DNA of 37,522 nucleotides from Rhodospirillales bacterium (GTDB lineage Bacteria; Pseudomonadota; Alphaproteobacteria; UBA828). The translations under genes and the position numbers were made by a program. The notes under the pieces are model-generated. The model was not told where the DNA came from, searched no databases, and was given only the letters and a program-made list of their open reading frames with translations. The DNA lies in the NCBI GenBank assembly GCA_028818855.1, contig JAPPMY010000058.1:1-37522 (forward strand), read 5' to 3'. This document shows, piece by piece, positions 8,113 through 15,442 of this stretch (positions are counted from its first letter, which is position 1; every line of letters starts with the position of its first letter).

Positions 8113-8994
8113 ATGGCCGACCTCATCCCCTACGACGATCGCGACGGAGACATCTGGTACAACGGAGCGCTGGTGCCGTGGCGCGACGCGAAGCTGCACG
8201 TGCTGAGCCACGGCCTGCACTATGCGAGCTGCGTGTTCGAGGGCGAGCGGGTCTACGACGGGCGCATCTTCAAGGTGGAAGAGCACACGCAGCGCCTGCT
8301 GGATTCCGCCGGCGCGCTGGGTTTCGAGATCCCCTTCACCCGCGAAGAGTTGGTCGAGGCGTCCAGGCTCGTGGTCGAGACGCTGGGCATCGGCGACGGC
8401 TACGTGCGGCCGGTGGCATGGCGCGGCGCGGAGATGATGGGCGTCTCGGCGCAGCACAACACGATCCACGTAGCGATCGCCGCCTGGGCCTGGCCCGCGT
8501 ACTTCGGCGAGGACGCGGTGACGCGGGGCATCAAGCTCAAGACCGCGCGCTGGCGCCGGCCGGCGCCGGATACCGCGCCGGTGAAGGCCAAGTGCGCCGG
8601 GCTCTACATGATCTGCACGCTGAGCAAGCACGAGGCCGAGAGGGAAGGCTGCCACGACGCGCTGATGCTCGACTGGCGCGGGCACGTCTCGGAAGCCACG
8701 GGCGCCAACATCTTCCTGGTGCAGGACGGCGTCATCCATACGCCGTCGCCCGATTGCTTCCTCGACGGCATCACCCGGCGCACCGTGATCGCGCTGGCGG
8801 AGAAGCGCGGCTACGAGGTCGTCGAGCGCACCGTGATGCCCGACGAGATTCCGAAGAGCGACGAGATCTTCCTGACCGGCACCGCCGCCGAGGTGACGCC
8901 GGTCGGTGCGATCGACGATCACAACTTCCAGGTCGGCCCGGTCACCCGCACCCTGATGGCCGACTACGCCGCCACGGTGCGCGCGCAGGACTGA
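8113..8994 (+). CDS. ilvE: Branched-chain amino acid aminotransferase
   Basis: A 293-residue class IV PLP enzyme interconverting Leu, Ile and Val with their 2-oxo acids, using glutamate/2-oxoglutarate. Lys160 (VKAKCAGLY) is the expected PLP Schiff-base lysine and Glu194 in SEATGANIF is the conserved cofactor-contacting glutamate; HYASCVFEG near 36-44 and FLDGITRRTV are family motifs. I chose the ATG at 8113 (MADLIPYDDRDG), where similarity begins; in-frame ATGs at 8041 and 8050 would add an unconserved leader. D-amino acid transaminase and 4-amino-4-deoxychorismate lyase share the fold, but the length and motifs favour IlvE. It diverges from marR. Confidence 0.93.
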   Translation: MADLIPYDDRDGDIWYNGALVPWRDAKLHVLSHGLHYASCVFEGERVYDGRIFKVEEHTQRLLDSAGALGFEIPFTREELVEASRLVVETLGIGDGYVRPVAWRGAEMMGVSAQHNTIHVAIAAWAWPAYFGEDAVTRGIKLKTARWRRPAPDTAPVKAKCAGLYMICTLSKHEAEREGCHDALMLDWRGHVSEATGANIFLVQDGVIHTPSPDCFLDGITRRTVIALAEKRGYEVVERTVMPDEIPKSDEIFLTGTAAEVTPVGAIDDHNFQVGPVTRTLMADYAATVRAQD

Positions 8995-9007
8995 GCCCGC
9001 ACGCCAG

Positions 9008-9027
9008 CGCCGCCGGAACCCGCGGCG
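9008..9027 (+). terminator. Weak stem-loop downstream of ilvE
   Basis: CGCCGC (9008-9013) pairs with GCGGCG (9022-9027) around an 8-base loop, just after the ilvE stop. No T run follows, so it may only be a transcript 3' end structure. The rest of the 180-base gap to the FkbM gene shows nothing I recognise apart from the GGAG site before the TTG start. Confidence 0.3.
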
Positions 9028-9174
9028 GGCGCCTGCGGTCGGGCATCGGTTGCAAGCGCGGCGACCCGAGCCTTCTGCAAGGGAAGGGCGACGCGCCCAT
9101 AATCCCGATTGAGCCTTCGACGTAGCGCGCCGCGTCTGCGATGACGGTACGGACCCGGTCGAAGGAGAGACGAC

Positions 9175-10017
9175 TTGGCTGCTCCGGTTGACGATTCCAG
9201 CCCGTTCGGGACCTACGCTCCCGGCCCGGTTCGTCGCCGGCTTCACGCATCCATGAACGAGATCTACAAAGCCGGCTGGATCGGTCGCCGCATTTTTGGC
9301 CGGTTGCGTTCGCTCGATCGCCTTTGCTCGTCCCGTTCCGGCGGAATCGTGGATGTCGAGCGTTTCGGCCTGCGCTGGCGGCTCTACGTGCGAGGCAACG
9401 TGGCCGACTCGCGCCTGCTGCTGCGCCCGGACGCGTTCGAGCCGGTGGAGGTCGACGCGATCCTCGGCCTGGTCGATCGGGACTTCGTCTTCCTCGATGT
9501 CGGCGCGAACTGCGGCTTCTATGCGCTGAGGATCGCCCATGCCGCCGCCGACTCGGAACGCGGGCAGATCATCGCCGTCGAGCCTCACCCCGGCATGCGG
9601 CGGCGTCTCGAATTCAACGTCGAGTTGAATTCATCCCGTGGCGTTCACGTCCTCGGTTGCGCCGTCGGTGACCGCAACGGCACCGCCAGACTGTCGGAAG
9701 GCGCGAAGAACCTGGGCACGTCGCGGATTTCCGATGAGGGTTCGATCTATGTCGAGCTTCGGACCCTGCTGGATATCGCCACGGCGCGGAGGCTGGAGCG
9801 GATCGACGCCGTCAAGGTCGACGTGGAGGGCTTCGAGGACCGCGTCCTGGATCCCTTCCTGCGAGACGCGCCGGACCGTCTCCTCCCGCGCATGATCGTT
9901 GCCGAACACTCCTGGAGCGGCACATGGGAATCCGACTGGATGAGCCGCGCTGCGTCCCGGGGCTACCGCGAGCACGCGCGCACCCGTCAGAGCAACGTCA
10001 TTCTGGTGCGTCAGTGA
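9175..10017 (+). CDS. FkbM family methyltransferase
   Basis: A 280-residue SAM-dependent methyltransferase. Motif I is FLDVGANCGFYAL (about 107-119), followed by IIAVEPHPGMRRRLE, and the C-terminal part has the FkbM hallmark VKVDVEGFE. The start is TTG at 9175, supported by GGAGAGA 5-11 bases upstream; no ATG lies nearby in a better position. Family members O-methylate sugars and polyketides, often in capsule, O-antigen or exopolysaccharide synthesis, and the adjacent O-antigen ligase-like and GT9 genes support a surface glycan role. Its last 20 bases overlap the end of the convergent O-antigen ligase gene. Confidence 0.88.
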   Translation: MAAPVDDSSPFGTYAPGPVRRRLHASMNEIYKAGWIGRRIFGRLRSLDRLCSSRSGGIVDVERFGLRWRLYVRGNVADSRLLLRPDAFEPVEVDAILGLVDRDFVFLDVGANCGFYALRIAHAAADSERGQIIAVEPHPGMRRRLEFNVELNSSRGVHVLGCAVGDRNGTARLSEGAKNLGTSRISDEGSIYVELRTLLDIATARRLERIDAVKVDVEGFEDRVLDPFLRDAPDRLLPRMIVAEHSWSGTWESDWMSRAASRGYREHARTRQSNVILVRQ

Positions 10018-11266
10018 GCACCGGCCTCGTTACGCCGCCTCGCGTGCCCGGCGCGGTTGCGAGAGGCACCAGAATAGCCACTGAGACGAGCAGGCTGAGC
10101 CACCAGTTCTGCCAGGCGCCGTAGGCGACCAGGCTAATGGCCAACGCGGCGACGAATGCGGCCTGCCCGAAGGCCCGGGCCCGGCCGGAGACGCCGTCCA
10201 GGCGCATCGCGACGAGGCACAACAGCCCGAGCACGATGACCGCGCCGAGGGAACCGAGTTCCAGCAGGACCTGCAGCGACACGCTGTGCGGGTGCAGCGC
10301 CATCAGCGCGCGCCCGGTCTCGCTGGTGTCCGAGTAGAGCGTCTCCAGATGGCGCGCGGCGTCGAAACCCCATCCCAGGAGCGGCTTCTCGGCGATCCGC
10401 CGGAGGGTGAAGTCCCAGATTTCCACGCGGTGCTGAGCCGAGTTGATCAGCCAGTCCGCCCGGTGCCATCCGTGCTCGTACATTCCCTTTGCCGCGAACG
10501 GCATCGCGACGAACGCCAGGACGCTCGCCAGGATCGCGACCGTCCGCCCGAACCTGGGAAGCGCGAGAACCAGCAGCACGGTCGCGATACCCACGGCGAA
10601 GCCCAGCATCGCCGACTCGCTTTCCAGGAACACCGAGCCGATTCCGAGCGCGACGGGGATGGCGAGCGCCATCCAGCGGGCGCCCCGTTCCCAGAGCCAG
10701 GCCGTGACCGGCCAGACGATCAACGCGAGCGAGACGGCGCCGCGATTGAACCAAACCGCCTCCTTTCCGGGGTGGGCCTCCTTGAAGGCGCGCAGCAGCG
10801 GGTAGTCGAGCCCGATTTCCACCGCCATGTAGGCGAGGCTCACGCCGAAGCCGGCGACCAGCCACAGCCCGACGCGCTTTCTCGCCGCTTCGTCCAGGGC
10901 GGCGGACGCTGCGAACAGGACCACGCCGGCCGCGAATATCACGGCCATGCGGATGGCGAGCACCAGCGATTGCACGGGCTCGACGCTCCAGGCGGACGCG
11001 ATGGCGCACCACGCGATCAGGAGACCGAGAGCGATCGAAAGCCGGGCATCGGGCACCGGAAACCGCCTGCAGGCCCACCAGTAGGCGGGCGCGGCGAGGA
11101 CCGCGGCCAGCAGCAGGAGCCCCACGGTGCCCTTGGGCGCCACCACGGCGACGACCGGCAGCAACGCAGCGAACGCGCAGAATACCGTTACCAGCAGCGC
11201 CCTCGGCTTGCCCGAGGCCCGAGGCTCCACGGCCTCGGCGACACGGCGTCTCGAAGACGAGAACAT
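9998..11266 (-). CDS. O-antigen ligase/polymerase family membrane protein (Wzy_C)
   Basis: A 422-residue polytopic membrane protein with roughly ten or more hydrophobic segments and one large periplasmic loop at about 255-330. The loop contains HRVEIWDFTLRRIAEKPLLGWGF-like residues and HPHSV, matching the Wzy_C/O-antigen ligase domain. Such proteins transfer or polymerise lipid-linked glycans on the periplasmic face. WaaL ligase, Wzy polymerase or an exopolysaccharide polymerase are all possible. It follows the GT9 gene on the same strand (18-base gap) and overlaps the FkbM gene tail-to-tail. Confidence 0.85.
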   Translation of the reverse strand: MFSSSRRRVAEAVEPRASGKPRALLVTVFCAFAALLPVVAVVAPKGTVGLLLLAAVLAAPAYWWACRRFPVPDARLSIALGLLIAWCAIASAWSVEPVQSLVLAIRMAVIFAAGVVLFAASAALDEAARKRVGLWLVAGFGVSLAYMAVEIGLDYPLLRAFKEAHPGKEAVWFNRGAVSLALIVWPVTAWLWERGARWMALAIPVALGIGSVFLESESAMLGFAVGIATVLLVLALPRFGRTVAILASVLAFVAMPFAAKGMYEHGWHRADWLINSAQHRVEIWDFTLRRIAEKPLLGWGFDAARHLETLYSDTSETGRALMALHPHSVSLQVLLELGSLGAVIVLGLLCLVAMRLDGVSGRARAFGQAAFVAALAISLVAYGAWQNWWLSLLVSVAILVPLATAPGTRGGVTRPVLTDAPE

Positions 11267-11284
11267 GGCGGTCGCAGGTCGCCG

Positions 11285-12229
11285 TCAGGCGCGTCCGGGT
11301 ACCCGCCGGGTGGCGCCGATGACGTCATCGACCGCAAGGCTCGCAAGCGGCACGCGATGCAGGATCGTCACGGCCTCCCCGATGGGCGCGCTGCACGTGG
11401 GGTCGGAGGCTGCGCCGAACAGCGCCACGGTGGGGCAGCCGGCAGTCGCCGCGATGTGAATGGGCCCCGTGTCGTTTCCCACGGCGCAGGCCGCGCGCCG
11501 TGCCAGCGCTGCGATCTGCGCGAGGCTGGTGCGGCCGCAGAGATCGACCGCGCCCGGCACCTCGTGCGCAATGCCGGCCAGGATGGGCGCCTCGGCGTCC
11601 GTGCCGATCAGCACCGGCGGGCGACCTTCCTCCGCGAGCAGCCTGGCGAGGCCCGCGAAACGCTCCGCCGGCCAGCGCTTCTCGGGCCGGTGCGCCGATC
11701 CTCCGGGCACGATCAGGGAGAACGGGCCGGGCGGCACGAGCCCGCCGATGCCCTCGTCCAGCCAGTCGAGCGCAGGTGCCGGCACGTCCTCCATTCCCGC
11801 TATGCCGAGCTGCTCGGCCCGAACCGCGGTCGAATGCCTGGACGCCCACCGGGGATTGCGGAGGGGATGCGAGCAGCCGTCGACGGTTCCCGACCATTCG
11901 GGCCGGCGGCGGCGCGGCAACATTCGAAAGTAGTATCCCGTGCGGTCTGACGCCTGGAGGTCGTACACGCGCGCGAATTCACCATCGATCAGGCGCCGGC
12001 GCAACTTGAGCCAGTCGAGCGGCCTGGCCAGCACGCTCGCGCGCTCGTCGGTCCAGACCGCGTCGAACCACGGGCAGCGCGCGCCCAACTCCGCGAATGC
12101 CGGCGTCGTCAGCAACGTGATGTGAGCGGCCCGGTGATGGCGGCGGATCGCCGCGAAGCACCCGGTCGCGAGCACCCAGTCACCGAGCGCGCCGTGCTTG
12201 ATGACGAGAATGCGCGCATCGCCCGCCAT
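11285..12229 (-). CDS. Glycosyltransferase family 9 (heptosyltransferase-like)
   Basis: A 314-residue GT-B fold transferase. The N-terminus ILVIKHGALGDWVLATG is the GT9 acceptor-domain start, and the C-terminal donor site includes IVPGGSAHRPEKRWPAERFAGLA and GNDTGPIHIAA, the ADP-heptose-binding signature of WaaC/WaaF/RfaQ relatives. It probably adds a sugar to lipopolysaccharide core or a related surface glycan at the cytoplasmic membrane face. Divided from moaE by 58 bases, it is transcribed with the downstream O-antigen ligase-like gene. Confidence 0.9.
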   Translation of the reverse strand: MAGDARILVIKHGALGDWVLATGCFAAIRRHHRAAHITLLTTPAFAELGARCPWFDAVWTDERASVLARPLDWLKLRRRLIDGEFARVYDLQASDRTGYYFRMLPRRRRPEWSGTVDGCSHPLRNPRWASRHSTAVRAEQLGIAGMEDVPAPALDWLDEGIGGLVPPGPFSLIVPGGSAHRPEKRWPAERFAGLARLLAEEGRPPVLIGTDAEAPILAGIAHEVPGAVDLCGRTSLAQIAALARRAACAVGNDTGPIHIAATAGCPTVALFGAASDPTCSAPIGEAVTILHRVPLASLAVDDVIGATRRVPGRA

Positions 12230-12287
12230 GCGGGAGCTAAGTCCGTCTCACCGGGGCGCAGGAATCGGAACGGCCTCGGCGGCGCGC

Positions 12288-12746
12288 TCACGACGCGCTG
12301 CGCCAGCGCTCGGCGGCCCGGTCGTCGGCCTCCCGCGCGGCGACCCAGCGCGCGCCGTCGGCGGTTTCCTCGCGCTTCCAGAACGGCGCCTTGGTCTTGA
12401 GCCAGTCGATGAGGAAGGCGCAGGCATCCAGCGCCGCGCGACGATGGGACGACGCGGTGACCACCAGCACGATCCGCTCGCCCGGCTCGAGCCGCCCGTA
12501 GCGGTGGACGATCAGCGAGGCGGTGAGGTCCCAGCGCTCCCGCGCCTCGGCCTCGATGGCGGCAAGCTGCCGCTCGGTCATCGCCGGATAGTGCTCCAGC
12601 GTCATGGCCGTGATCGCGGCGCCTTCGCCCGCATCCGCGCGGGTGATGCCGACGAACGACGCGACCGCGCCGATCTCGTCGTTGCCGCCTGTGAGCGCCT
12701 CGATCTCGGCGCCGATGTCGAAGTCCTCCTTCTGGACGCGGATCAC
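12288..12746 (-). CDS. moaE: Molybdopterin synthase catalytic subunit
   Basis: A 152-residue MoaE that, with MoaD thiocarboxylate, converts cyclic pyranopterin monophosphate to molybdopterin. Conserved elements are GAVASFVGITR (26-36), LEHYPAM (50-56), the SSHRRAA segment (99-105) and the active-site lysines Lys117 and Lys124 in LKTKAPFWKRE. The start is GTG at 12746, overlapping the moaD stop by GTGA, so the two subunits are made together. A purine-rich AGAAGGAGG inside the 5' coding region does not seem to mark a different start. It is the last gene of the uvrC-to-moaE chain. Confidence 0.95.
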   Translation of the reverse strand: MIRVQKEDFDIGAEIEALTGGNDEIGAVASFVGITRADAGEGAAITAMTLEHYPAMTERQLAAIEAEARERWDLTASLIVHRYGRLEPGERIVLVVTASSHRRAALDACAFLIDWLKTKAPFWKREETADGARWVAAREADDRAAERWRSAS

Positions 12747-13003
12747 GACGGGGCTCCACCGGTCACCGGCGGGAAGAGGGCGATCTCGTCGCCGTCGCTG
12801 ACCGCATGATCAGGCGCGGCGAACTCCTGGTTGACCGCGACGCGGATCACCGACAGGTCCTCCAGCGCGCGGGCGTAGCCGTCGCCCCGGCCTCGCAGCC
12901 AGTCGAGCAGCGCCGCTACGGTTCGAACGTCCGCGGGCAGCGCGACCTCCTCCGCATCGCGGCCGATCTGTTCCCGCACCCAGGCGAAGTAGAGCAGCGT
13001 CAT
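12743..13003 (-). CDS. moaD: Molybdopterin synthase sulfur carrier subunit, with C-terminal extension
   Basis: An 86-residue ubiquitin-like (beta-grasp) protein. ATG at 13003 overlaps the moeA stop (ATGA). The sequence is a standard MoaD up to LFPPVTGG, where Gly82-Gly83 should be the C-terminus that is adenylated and thiocarboxylated. Here three codons (Ala-Pro-Ser) follow before the TGA at 12745-12743. A free terminal glycine is needed for the chemistry, so the tail must be trimmed, the protein must be inactive, or the base calls are wrong. Family and context are otherwise clear. Confidence 0.92.
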   Translation of the reverse strand: MTLLYFAWVREQIGRDAEEVALPADVRTVAALLDWLRGRGDGYARALEDLSVIRVAVNQEFAAPDHAVSDGDEIALFPPVTGGAPS

Positions 13004-14256
13004 CGGTACATCTCGTTGAACGGAAGGAAGTCGACCATCGTGCCGGCGCTGAGCGTCGTCAGCTCCTCCGGCAGCTCGATCAGCCCGTCGGCGAAGACCG
13101 CCGACGTGAGGATGCCGGCGCCGTCGCGGCCGAATTTCTCCGCCCCGAGCGTGCCGTCCGGCTGCGTGGAGAGGCGCGCCCGCAGCCATTCGCGCCGCCC
13201 GCGCTTCTTCTTGTAGTCGAAGCCCGCCGGAACCCGGTAGTGCGCGGGCTCCACCTCCGTGCAGCCGCCGAGGCGCAGGATCAGCGGGCGCGCGAAGCGC
13301 AGGAACGTCACCATGACGGCCACCGGGTTGCCGGGGAGCCCGATAAAGGGCACCCGGCCCACCTGCCCGAGCGCGATCGGCCGCCCCGGCCTGATGGCGA
13401 GACGCCAGAAGTGAAGATGGCCGAGCGCTTCCACCGCGGCCTTGACGTGATCCTCGTCGCCGGTCGACATCCCGCCGGAGGTGAGCAGGAGGTCGTGATC
13501 GCGGCTGCGCGCGGCCAGCGCCCCGGCAATCGTGTCCAGGTCGTCCGGCAGGATGCCCATGTCGGTGACGGCGCAGCCCAGCCGCTCCGCGAGGCCCGCG
13601 ATGACGTAGCGGTTGGAATCGTAGATGCCGCCCTCGCCCAGCGCCGCGCCCGGCTCATAGACTTCGTCGCCGGTGGAGAAGATCGCGACCCGAAGCCGCC
13701 TGAAGACCGCAAGCGCCGTGCGGCCGACGGAGGCGGCGAGCCCGACATCCTGCGGCCTGAGCGCCTTGCCGGCGGTCAGGATGGTCGTGCCGGGCGCGAT
13801 GTCCTCGCCCGCATTGCGCCGGTTGGCGCCCCGCTTGATGCCGGGCGGGACGATCACGGCGTCGCCGTCTGCGCGGCAGTCCTCCTGCATCAGCACGGTG
13901 TCCGGGCCGGGTGGCATGGGCGCGCCGGTGAAGACGCGGATCGCCTCGCCGCGCCCGGCCGCCCGCCCCAGCGGGTGCCCGGCGGCCGCCCGCCCGGTGC
14001 AGGTCAGCCGTGTGTCGCTCTCGGCATTCAGGTCGTCGAAGAAGACCGCATAGCCGTCGACGGCGGCATTGTCGTGCGGCGGCACGGCGCGCTCGGAGAC
14101 GACCGTCTCCGCCAGGATGCGCCCGTTCGCGGCCCGCAGGTCGACGCTCTCGGTCTCCGCGATGGGGTGGACCACGCTCTCGAGCCGGGCGAGCGCTTCC
14201 GCCGCCGGGGTCAGCGCGCCGCCGAAGGCGAAGCAGTCGTCGCTAAGCTGCGCCAC
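13000..14256 (-). CDS. moeA: Molybdopterin molybdenumtransferase
   Basis: About 418 residues from GTG at 14256, matching the usual MoeA length of 400-420. It inserts molybdate into adenylated molybdopterin. Recognisable pieces are PPHDNAAVDGYAV (N-terminal substrate region), GDEVYEPG, the TSGGMSTGDEDHVK motif of the MogA-like domain, GLPGNPVAVMVTF, and the C-terminal beta-barrel domain IV. The start overlaps the mobB end by 14 bases; the open frame continues further upstream but shadows mobB. It overlaps moaD by ATGA. Confidence 0.95.
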   Translation of the reverse strand: MAQLSDDCFAFGGALTPAAEALARLESVVHPIAETESVDLRAANGRILAETVVSERAVPPHDNAAVDGYAVFFDDLNAESDTRLTCTGRAAAGHPLGRAAGRGEAIRVFTGAPMPPGPDTVLMQEDCRADGDAVIVPPGIKRGANRRNAGEDIAPGTTILTAGKALRPQDVGLAASVGRTALAVFRRLRVAIFSTGDEVYEPGAALGEGGIYDSNRYVIAGLAERLGCAVTDMGILPDDLDTIAGALAARSRDHDLLLTSGGMSTGDEDHVKAAVEALGHLHFWRLAIRPGRPIALGQVGRVPFIGLPGNPVAVMVTFLRFARPLILRLGGCTEVEPAHYRVPAGFDYKKKRGRREWLRARLSTQPDGTLGAEKFGRDGAGILTSAVFADGLIELPEELTTLSAGTMVDFLPFNEMYR

Positions 14257-14791
14257 GGATCGCCTCCGAATCCCGGCTGTCGCCGGCGCCGCAGTGCGCT
14301 GCCACGAACGACGCGATCGCCGCCACGTCGTCGATCGGGAACACCGGCACCGGGTGCCCCAGCGCGGCGGCTTCCGGCACCGGCCGGTCGCTCGCGATGG
14401 CGACGACGGTGGGGTCCGAGGCGGCCAGCAGCGGCGCATCGCCCGGCCCCCGCCGCACCTCGATCTTGTCGTGACCGCCCCGCTTGTAGCCCTCGATCAG
14501 CACCAGGTCGGCGGAGGCCACGCTTTCGAGCAGCCGATCCAGTGGCGGCTCGCCGTCATCGCCGGTCTCGCGGAGATGGGCGTGACGGTCGGGCGCCGCC
14601 AGCACGATGTCCTTCGCACCGGCGGCCCGCCAGGCGTGGGCCGGGTGCCCCGCGGGCAGCAGGTCGAAGCCGTGGTGGGCGTGCTTCACGGTGGCCACGC
14701 GGAGGCCACGCGCGCGGAGCCGCGGCAGCAGGCGGCAGACCAGCGTGGTCTTGCCGCTGTCGCTCAATCCCGTGACCCCGAAGCGCCGCAC
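14243..14791 (-). CDS. mobB: Molybdopterin-guanine dinucleotide biosynthesis protein B
   Basis: A 182-residue P-loop GTPase with Walker A GLSDSGKTT (8-16) and the VKHAHHGFD segment (about 36-44) typical of MobB. LVLIEGYKRGGHDKIEV marks the second conserved block. MobB helps MobA attach GMP to molybdenum cofactor and is usually dispensable. GTG start at 14791 follows the pgsA TAG with no spacer, and the tail overlaps moeA. mobA is not in the window. Confidence 0.92.
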   Translation of the reverse strand: MRRFGVTGLSDSGKTTLVCRLLPRLRARGLRVATVKHAHHGFDLLPAGHPAHAWRAAGAKDIVLAAPDRHAHLRETGDDGEPPLDRLLESVASADLVLIEGYKRGGHDKIEVRRGPGDAPLLAASDPTVVAIASDRPVPEAAALGHPVPVFPIDDVAAIASFVAAHCGAGDSRDSEAIRGAA

Positions 14792-15442
14792 CTAGTCCTC
14801 CTCGCGCAGGCTCGCGGTGCGAAGGCCGCGCACCGCAGCCCGAACATAGCCGATCGCGCTGCCCCAGGTCAGCACCACCGCGAGCCACAGCAGCGCCCCG
14901 CCGGCGGTGGCGAGTCCTTCCCCTGCGCCATCCGGCAGCAGCGGCGCGGCGGCCGGGGCGAGGAGCAGCAGGGCGATGGCGCCCATCTGGGCGGCGGTCT
15001 TCCACTTGGCGAGCCGCTGGACCGGGAGTGCCACCCGGCCCGCGAGCGCCTCCCGCAGCCCCGAGATCAGGAGTTCGCGGGCGAGGATCGCCACCACGGC
15101 GATCACCGGCGCGCGCTCGTCCCAGGCCAGCATCACCAGCGCCGCCGCGACCAGGAGCTTGTCGGCGATGGGATCGAGAATGCGCCCCAGCAGCGAGTGC
15201 TGATCCAGCCTGCGCGCGAGCCAGCCGTCGAAGAAGTCGCTGACGGATGCGGCCGCGAACACCGCGAAGCCGAGCCAGAGCCCGGCCGCGCCCTCGATGA
15301 AGAACGCGCCGACGAGCACCGGCACCATGACGATGCGCAGCCCCGTGACGGCGTTGGGCCAGCTTGCCACGCGCAGCGGATCGGCCTCGCTCACGGACTC
15401 CGAAGCCCCGGCGCCCTCAGCCGTCGGCGCGGAAGTGGTCAT
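14792..15442 (-). CDS. pgsA: CDP-diacylglycerol-glycerol-3-phosphate 3-phosphatidyltransferase
   Basis: A 216-residue integral membrane enzyme that makes phosphatidylglycerol phosphate from CDP-diacylglycerol. The CDP-alcohol phosphotransferase motif DG-x2-AR-x8-G-x3-D-x3-D is complete, running from DGWLARR to LDPIAD (about residues 71-93). Several hydrophobic helices follow. It has a longer, Ala/Glu/Ser-rich N-terminus (1-25) than E. coli PgsA. Its start overlaps the uvrC end by 26 bases. The uvrC-pgsA pairing is common in Proteobacteria. Confidence 0.94.
   Translation of the reverse strand: MTTSAPTAEGAGASESVSEADPLRVASWPNAVTGLRIVMVPVLVGAFFIEGAAGLWLGFAVFAAASVSDFFDGWLARRLDQHSLLGRILDPIADKLLVAAALVMLAWDERAPVIAVVAILARELLISGLREALAGRVALPVQRLAKWKTAAQMGAIALLLLAPAAAPLLPDGAGEGLATAGGALLWLAVVLTWGSAIGYVRAAVRGLRTASLREED

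Noticed and set aside
10286-11950. A 554-codon plus-strand frame opposite the O-antigen ligase and GT9 genes
   Set aside because: It spans two well-supported minus-strand genes and reads as repetitive Arg/Gly/His-rich sequence.
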